From Thermoanaerobaculaceae bacterium (lineage in GTDB: Bacteria; Acidobacteriota; UBA4820), in assembly GCA_012798145.1 (NCBI GenBank), contig JAAZNT010000436.1, positions 1 through 6,332 on the forward strand: a stretch of DNA of 6,332 nt, given 5' to 3'. Shown piece after piece: positions 1 to 3,719 of this stretch. Below the pieces are notes generated by a model, which saw only the letters and a program-made list of their open reading frames with translations, searched no databases and was not told the origin of the DNA. The translations under genes and the position numbers were made by a program. Position 1 is the first letter of the stretch. Each line of letters begins with the position of its first letter.

Positions 1-5
1 AACAT
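1..5 (-). CDS. Possible start of a divergent gene, cut by the window edge
   Basis: Only the first codon and two further bases are visible on the minus strand (ATG at 5-3). The call rests on a good Shine-Dalgarno sequence, GAGGGAGGT (complement of 13-21), whose GGAGG core ends 8 bases before this ATG. Another ATG at 12-10 is only one base from the same core and in a different frame, so it is a worse start. Nothing can be said about the product. If real, the gene is divergent from the symporter operon and shares its roughly 150-base upstream region. Confidence 0.4.
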
Positions 6-12
6 TTTGCAT

Positions 13-21
13 ACCTCCCTC
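13..21 (-). promoter_or_regulatory. Ribosome binding site of the divergent gene
   Basis: The complement reads GAGGGAGGT, a near-perfect anti-16S match. The spacing of 8 bases to the ATG at 5-3 is what decides that start over the ATG at 12-10. I found no convincing -10/-35 pair for this direction in the pyrimidine-rich stretch 22-120. Confidence 0.45.
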
Positions 22-123
22 TTTTAGATAGCAAAAGGATTTGGCTTTTCCTTTTCCTCCTCTTATTTCACTTCTTTCTTCATATCTAATCTCGCTTTTT
101 TTCAGAACCATTTCAAACCTCCT

Positions 124-133
124 ATGCTATAAT
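124..133 (+). promoter_or_regulatory. Extended -10 promoter of the symporter operon
   Basis: TATAAT at 128-133 is preceded by TG at 125-126 and one base, giving a perfect extended -10 (TGnTATAAT). The region 17 bases upstream (105-110, GAACCA) is a poor -35, which is typical for promoters that rely on an extended -10. Transcription would start near 140, giving a leader of about 30 bases before the small ORF at 171. No terminator lies between this site and 2865, so it probably drives the small peptide, the symporter and the flavodiiron gene together. Confidence 0.65.
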
Positions 134-170
134 ATAACCTATTTTCTTTGTTCTCTGTAAGGGGATGAGA

Positions 171-260
171 ATGTTTTTAACACACTTTTTTCTTCTTGGA
201 GTTCCCGTTCTGGTTTTGCTTGCATCTTTTTTTTACTTTATTTTTAAGAGAAAAAAATGA
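171..260 (+). CDS. 29-residue single-helix membrane peptide, likely symporter accessory subunit
   Basis: The frame runs ATG to TGA and encodes a 29-residue peptide: MFLTHF, then a hydrophobic stretch of about 20 residues (roughly residues 5-25, LLGVPVLVLLASFFYFIF), then the basic tail KRKK. This is one transmembrane helix with a positive-inside C-terminus. A good ribosome binding site, AAGGGGA at 159-165, sits 5 bases before the ATG. An in-frame ATG at 165 would begin inside that site and is less likely. The stop overlaps the symporter start as ATGA (257-260), so the two are probably translationally coupled. Very small one-helix proteins encoded directly before Na+ symporters are known in other families, such as MetS with NSS transporters and the 'symporter small accessory protein' with SSS transporters. 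I see no specific sequence motif of those families, so the role is inferred from size, topology and position. Confidence 0.65.
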   Translation: MFLTHFFLLGVPVLVLLASFFYFIFKRKK

Positions 261-1699
261 GCCCTGATGCTATCATTCTCATAATAGTTCTTTTGTACAC
301 AGCGCTTTTGCTTTTTATTGGCTATATTTCAGCCCTTAAGACAAAATCCCGAGAAGACTTTTTTCTTGCCGGAAGGTCTCTCGGCTCTTGGGTCACCGCA
401 ATTTCATCAACCGCTTCGTCAGAAAGCGGATGGGTTGTTCTAGGTTTTGTTGGAATGGCTTATAAAGAAGGCGTTACTGCTCTTTGGACTGCAGTCGGCT
501 GTCTTTTGGGGTATTTTGTCAATCTGTATCTTCTTGCCCCAAAGTTGAGGGAAAATACTAAGAGTTTAAATTCGCTCACACTTCCCGACTATATTTCAGA
601 CAGATTTGAAGACAAGACAAACATTTTAAGAATTTCATCATCGCTTATAATTTTATTTTCTCTTCTTGGCTATCTCGCTGCACAAATGACAGCAGTTGGA
701 AAAGCAATGAACGCCATTCTTACCGTTGATTACTCAACAGGGGTGATTTTGGGCGGAATCGTCATATTGATTTACACACTAACAGGAGGATTCAGAGCCG
801 TATCCTACACCGACTTTATTCAGGGAATAATAATGGTTTTCGCCCTTGTTGTTATGCCGTTAATTGTGGTGGCAAAAGCGGGCGGATATAGCACAATGCT
901 CTCAAATCTTAACAATATTGATCCTTCGCTAATAGCGGTAACAGGAAATAGAACCGGCTTTACCCTTTTCGGATTTGTGATTGGGCTTTTGGGAATAGGG
1001 CTTGGCTATCCCGGCCAACCTCATGTAATCACAAGATATATGGCGGCTGAATCTGATGAGAAGATAAGACAAAGCCAAATTATAGCAATGGCTTGGGGCA
1101 CTTTGGTTTTTTATGGCGCTGGCTTTTTGGGTTTGGCGGGAAGAATTGTTATGCCTTCAATTGAAGACCCTGAAAAACTTTTCCCGATTATATCAAAATC
1201 TCTTTTAAATCCAATACTTGCAGGCATAATGCTTTCAGCCATTCTTTCTGCAATAATGTCAACCGTTTCTTCGCAACTTCTTGTCGCCTCTTCATCTTTA
1301 AGCAGAGATATTTTTGACAAATCATTTGGAATAGCAAAAACGGAAAAATCGGCTCTTCTTTTGGGAAGGGCGTCAATTTTTTTCCTTGCTATCTTCTCAA
1401 TTTGGGTAGCACTCACAGATATTAGAATTGTCTTTTGGTTTGTGCTTTTTGCTTGGTCGGGGCTGGGAGCGTCTTTTGGACCGCTTGTCCTTTATTCCCT
1501 TTGGACAAATTACATCACAAAATGGGGCGCTTTCGCATCAATGGTTGTTGGTTTCACAACAACGGTGCTTTGGAAATTGAGCGGACTTTCTGACAAATTG
1601 GTTTATGAACTTGTTCCTGCTTTTGTTTTTGCTTCTTTTGCCGCTTTTGGTGTCAGTTTTCTTGAAAAACTTATAAAAAAGGAGGATTTATGGAAATAG
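257..1699 (+). CDS. PutP-like sodium:solute symporter (SSS family)
   Basis: This 480-residue polytopic membrane protein imports a small solute, plausibly proline or another amino acid, driven by the Na+ gradient. Its pattern of hydrophobic segments fits the 13-helix SSS fold. It can be aligned with E. coli PutP from memory along most of its length: LAGRSLGSWVTA around Arg40, LTLPDYISDRFEDK at 107-120, SYTDFIQ at 183-189, GLGYPGQPHVITRYMAA at 248-264, and the helix with SAIMSTVSSQLL at 331-342. The Ser335-Thr336 pair corresponds to the Na+-site Ser340-Thr341 of PutP. Asp55 of PutP is replaced by Ser, with Glu at 56 (ASSESGW at 53-59 versus ASDMSGW), so cation or substrate use may differ. The start is fixed by an in-frame TAA at 245-247 and by the matching numbering of Arg40. 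The ribosome binding site is weak (AAGAGA, 246-251), which fits coupling to the upstream peptide. Substrate is not proven, so I give no gene symbol. Confidence 0.9.
   Translation: MSPDAIILIIVLLYTALLLFIGYISALKTKSREDFFLAGRSLGSWVTAISSTASSESGWVVLGFVGMAYKEGVTALWTAVGCLLGYFVNLYLLAPKLRENTKSLNSLTLPDYISDRFEDKTNILRISSSLIILFSLLGYLAAQMTAVGKAMNAILTVDYSTGVILGGIVILIYTLTGGFRAVSYTDFIQGIIMVFALVVMPLIVVAKAGGYSTMLSNLNNIDPSLIAVTGNRTGFTLFGFVIGLLGIGLGYPGQPHVITRYMAAESDEKIRQSQIIAMAWGTLVFYGAGFLGLAGRIVMPSIEDPEKLFPIISKSLLNPILAGIMLSAILSAIMSTVSSQLLVASSSLSRDIFDKSFGIAKTEKSALLLGRASIFFLAIFSIWVALTDIRIVFWFVLFAWSGLGASFGPLVLYSLWTNYITKWGAFASMVVGFTTTVLWKLSGLSDKLVYELVPAFVFASFAAFGVSFLEKLIKKEDLWK
1681..1685 (+). promoter_or_regulatory. 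Ribosome binding site of the flavodiiron gene, inside the symporter gene
   Basis: A perfect GGAGG follows a run of A and lies 4 bases before the ATG at 1690. It sits within the last codons of the symporter gene, and the two reading frames overlap by 10 bases (1690-1699). Ribosomes finishing the symporter at TAG 1697-1699 can restart at once, which ties the output of the two genes together. Confidence 0.8.
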
Positions 1700-2865
1700 C
1701 AAACAGCGTACATTATGTAGGGATTTCAACAAATGAACTTAAGATTTTTGAAAACCTTTGGGAGCTTGATTATGGAGTAACTTTTAACAGTTACTTAATA
1801 AATGGAGAAAAAAAAGCGTTGATAGACGCCTGTCCTTCAAACTTTTTCAATCTTTTAAAAAACAACATTGAAAAAATTTGTCCAATTAAGGAACTCTCCT
1901 ATCTTGTTCTGAACCACCTTGAACCCGACCATTCAGAAGCGGTTCTAAATTTTTTGGAAGATTGCCCGGAGATTCAAATTCTTACCACCAAGATGGGCGC
2001 AAATATGCTTCTTAACTTTTATGGGGTAAAAGAAAGAGTAAAGGAGGTTAAAGAGGGAGAAATTATTGACTTGGGCGGATACTCTCTTAAGTTCATCTCT
2101 TCCCCGTTTATCCACTGGCCTGAAACTATGATGACTTTTGAGGAAACAACAAAAACTCTTTTCTCCTGTGATTGCTTTGGCGGGTTTGGGGAAATCAAAG
2201 ATAAAATTTTTGCAGAAGAAAATAAAGATGATATTTTAGAAGAAGAAAGATACAGGTACTTTGTGAACATCCTTGCCTCTTACACAAAGCACATAGAAAA
2301 AGCAATTGCAAAGATTGAAACGATGCCTGTTTCTGCCATTTGCCCTTCGCACGGACTTATTTATAAAGAGCCTAAAACAATTATTGAAAAATACAAAAAA
2401 TGGTGCGGATATTCTTCAGGAATTAATGAAAATTATATCCCGGTAGTAGCCTCAACTATGTATGGGATGACCCTAAAAGCTGCCGAAAAAATTAAGAATA
2501 TCATCAAAGAAAACGGGGTTGGTAGTGAACTTTTTGACTTGTCAAATATTCCTCCGTCGTTTGTCCTGAAAGAGATCTACAAAGCAAAAGGAATTATCTT
2601 TTTATCTCCAACTTACGACGGATTGCTTTTCCCAAAAACTTCTGATTTTCTTTTCAGGGCAAGAGCAAAGGAGATTAAAAATAAAAAAGTCGCCTTTGCT
2701 GGAAGTTTCGCTTGGGCAGGAGGCGCGCTTAAAGAGTTTGAAGAGTGGTGCAAAGTTCTTAATTGGGAATTGATTGGCTCTGCCGAATTTAAAGGTTCAC
2801 CAGAGCAATACGCAGAAAAACTTGAAAATCTGGCAAGAACCTTTCTTCAATCATTTGAGAAATAA
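1690..2865 (+). CDS. Class A flavodiiron protein (oxygen and/or nitric oxide reductase)
   Basis: This 391-residue cytoplasmic enzyme reduces O2 to water or NO to N2O at a di-iron site, with electrons passed through FMN. The N-terminal metallo-beta-lactamase-like domain (about 1-245) carries the full ligand set: His76, Glu78, Asp80 and His81 in the HxExDH motif (NHLEPDH), His142 (IHWPE), Asp161 (FSCDCFGGFG) and His221 (CPSHG). The C-terminal flavodoxin-like domain (about 250-391) has an FMN phosphate loop, STMYGMT at 255-261, and later flavin-side loops SPTYD (306-310) and GSFAWAGGA (338-346). There is no added rubredoxin or flavin reductase domain, so the electron donor must be a separate protein. 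The length is normal for the simple two-domain class. It overlaps the symporter gene by 10 bases. In anaerobes such proteins protect against O2 or NO. Which gas is preferred cannot be read from the sequence. Confidence 0.93.
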   Translation: MEIANSVHYVGISTNELKIFENLWELDYGVTFNSYLINGEKKALIDACPSNFFNLLKNNIEKICPIKELSYLVLNHLEPDHSEAVLNFLEDCPEIQILTTKMGANMLLNFYGVKERVKEVKEGEIIDLGGYSLKFISSPFIHWPETMMTFEETTKTLFSCDCFGGFGEIKDKIFAEENKDDILEEERYRYFVNILASYTKHIEKAIAKIETMPVSAICPSHGLIYKEPKTIIEKYKKWCGYSSGINENYIPVVASTMYGMTLKAAEKIKNIIKENGVGSELFDLSNIPPSFVLKEIYKAKGIIFLSPTYDGLLFPKTSDFLFRARAKEIKNKKVAFAGSFAWAGGALKEFEEWCKVLNWELIGSAEFKGSPEQYAEKLENLARTFLQSFEK

Positions 2866-2867
2866 AG

Positions 2868-2955
2868 CCAGATTTGTTAATATTTTCCTAAGGACTTTCA
2901 TTTTCCCTTATAAATCTCTAATCACTTGTTAAAGTTTTTTTAATGACAAATCTGG
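2868..2955. repeat. 10-bp inverted repeat spanning the convergent gene junction
   Basis: CCAGATTTGT at 2868-2877 is exactly complementary to ACAAATCTGG at 2946-2955, with 68 bases between. The left arm begins two bases after the flavodiiron stop codon. The right arm lies in the last codons of the minus-strand gene. Transcripts from either side could fold into the same stem, so it might separate the two convergent units. It lacks a GC-rich stem with an immediate T run, so it is not a textbook terminator. A chance match is possible in AT-rich DNA. Confidence 0.4.
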
Positions 2956-3551
2956 GATAATTTATCGTATTGTTCATAAGAGCCGACAAAGGGAAAAACA
3001 GGTTTTGGTTTCTGCGCTTTAAGGATTGGAAATGTTTCTCTTTTTTCTTTCGGCGGACTGCCTGCTGTTAAAGAGTAATCCCACATTCTTGATTCCACTA
3101 ACAACTCTCTTTCCCATCCGTCTTTAAAAGGAAGATGCTCAATTTTTTCTTCATCAAGTTGTTTTTCAAGTTCGCCCGCTGATTCTCCTATGGGATAGAC
3201 CCCTTTTGACTTTTCATAATTTTCAAGCGCCCCAGCCGCAGAGTAAAGTCTCATAATAGTAATTTTATATTTTGCTTCTTCCGCCTGCTCAATTTTGAAT
3301 TTGAAAAAAGTGAAAAACAAGCCGTATTGAAAAATGATCGCTATTAAGCAAAGAATAAAAGAAACCCTTAATCTGAAAATTCCGCCGTATTTTTCTGGAT
3401 TTTTCTTTGATAGAAAATAGAAAAGCCCCGTCAAAAAAAGAGCAGGAAAAATAAAAATTACCCCACAAAACGGAAGAAATGAAAGAATAGAACTTAAGAA
3501 AGCGATTTTAGAAGGTCTCTCTCTTTTTCTCTCTTCAGTAATTGTTCCCAT
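2940..3551 (-). CDS. Membrane protein with GspG-like pseudopilin C-terminal domain
   Basis: This is a 203-residue protein. After a charged start (residues 1-15) there are two closely spaced hydrophobic segments (about 16-48) split by a Pro/Gly turn, as in DUF4190-type membrane modules, then a third helix (about 62-84). A soluble domain (about 87-203) follows. Its pattern, with a helix ending NYEKSKGVYP (111-120), a weak leucine-spaced segment, then LPFKDGWEREL (140-150) and DYSLTAG (158-164), matches the C-terminal beta region of type II secretion/pilin GspG proteins. There is no prepilin peptidase site (no G-F-T-x-x-E near the N-terminus), so it is not a processed pilin but a membrane-anchored relative, presumably facing outside. 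The last 35 residues are rich in Lys and Pro and look unlike the family. The gene converges on the flavodiiron gene and lies 165 bases downstream of the RCC1 gene on the same strand. Its function is unknown. Confidence 0.75.
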   Translation of the reverse strand: MGTITEERKRERPSKIAFLSSILSFLPFCGVIFIFPALFLTGLFYFLSKKNPEKYGGIFRLRVSFILCLIAIIFQYGLFFTFFKFKIEQAEEAKYKITIMRLYSAAGALENYEKSKGVYPIGESAGELEKQLDEEKIEHLPFKDGWERELLVESRMWDYSLTAGSPPKEKRETFPILKAQKPKPVFPFVGSYEQYDKLSQICH

Positions 3552-3557
3552 TGCAAA

Positions 3558-3566
3558 ATTTTAACA
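3558..3566 (-). promoter_or_regulatory. Extended -10 at the start of the pseudopilin-like gene; possible leaderless mRNA
   Basis: On the minus strand the sequence reads TGTTAAAAT (complement of 3558-3566): an extended -10 with TG, one base and TAAAAT. Only six bases (TTTGCA) separate it from the ATG at 3551, so transcription would start at or very near the A of the start codon. No Shine-Dalgarno sequence is present upstream of this ATG, which agrees with a leaderless message. No good -35 is visible. Alternatively the gene is read from the RCC1 gene upstream and this is chance AT-rich sequence. Confidence 0.4.
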
Positions 3567-3571
3567 CAGAT

Positions 3572-3606
3572 TGCAAAAGATCTTGCATCAACATCATTTT
3601 TGTTGA
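3572..3606. repeat. Two adjacent small dyads upstream of the pseudopilin-like gene
   Basis: TGCAA (3572-3576) and TTGCA (3583-3587) form a dyad around AAGATC. Immediately next to it, TCAACA (3588-3593) pairs with TGTTGA (3601-3606) around a 7-base loop. TTGCAAAA also occurs twice as a direct repeat (3552-3559 and 3571-3578). They lie where a regulator of the minus-strand promoter could bind, or they may form the 3' end of the RCC1 transcript. No T run follows either stem, so neither is a clear terminator. The rest of the gap between the two genes holds nothing I recognise apart from the tail described at 3657-3719. Confidence 0.3.
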
Positions 3607-3656
3607 GGCAGGAGCTAATTTGTTATATTTAGAATAGCTTTCTCTTTGCTTGACAT

Positions 3657-3719
3657 TTAATTGCAATTCCCTGTCTGATTTATTTGTCTATTTCCGCAGG
3701 TTGCTGTTCCAGCTGTTCA
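3657..3719 (-). other. Possible read-through or lost C-terminal tail of the RCC1 protein
   Basis: Beyond the TGA at 3719-3717 the same frame stays open for 19 codons to a TAA at 3659-3657 and reads TAGTATCGNRQINQTGNCN. The residues before the stop, YYLITGYNSLGQE, belong to an FN3-like module in which, from memory, this strand usually runs into an E-G-S/T-x-G turn, a short Ser/Gly-rich stretch and a terminal Cys. If the TGA were GGA (Gly), the join would read QEGTAGTATCG and the domain would end in that expected way. The simplest reading is a recent GGA-to-TGA nonsense change, or a base-calling error. A recoded UGA is less likely, since the many other glycines here all use GGN. Confidence 0.5.

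Noticed and set aside
1111..1416. Minus-strand open frame inside the symporter gene
   Set aside because: It lies fully within a well-supported membrane protein gene on the other strand, has no ribosome binding site I can see, and its product resembles no protein I know.
2019..2270. Minus-strand open frame inside the flavodiiron gene
   Set aside because: It is a shadow of the coding strand, which carries conserved metal ligands in this very stretch.
2924..2941. Terminator for the flavodiiron operon (ACTT, GTTA loop, AAGT, then T run)
   Set aside because: The stem is only four AT-rich base pairs. The T run is suggestive but the hairpin would be too weak to support a call.
3650..3655. TTGACA as a plus-strand -35 box
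   Set aside because: No -10 follows at 16-18 bases (GTCTGA at 3673-3678), and there is no plus-strand gene downstream.
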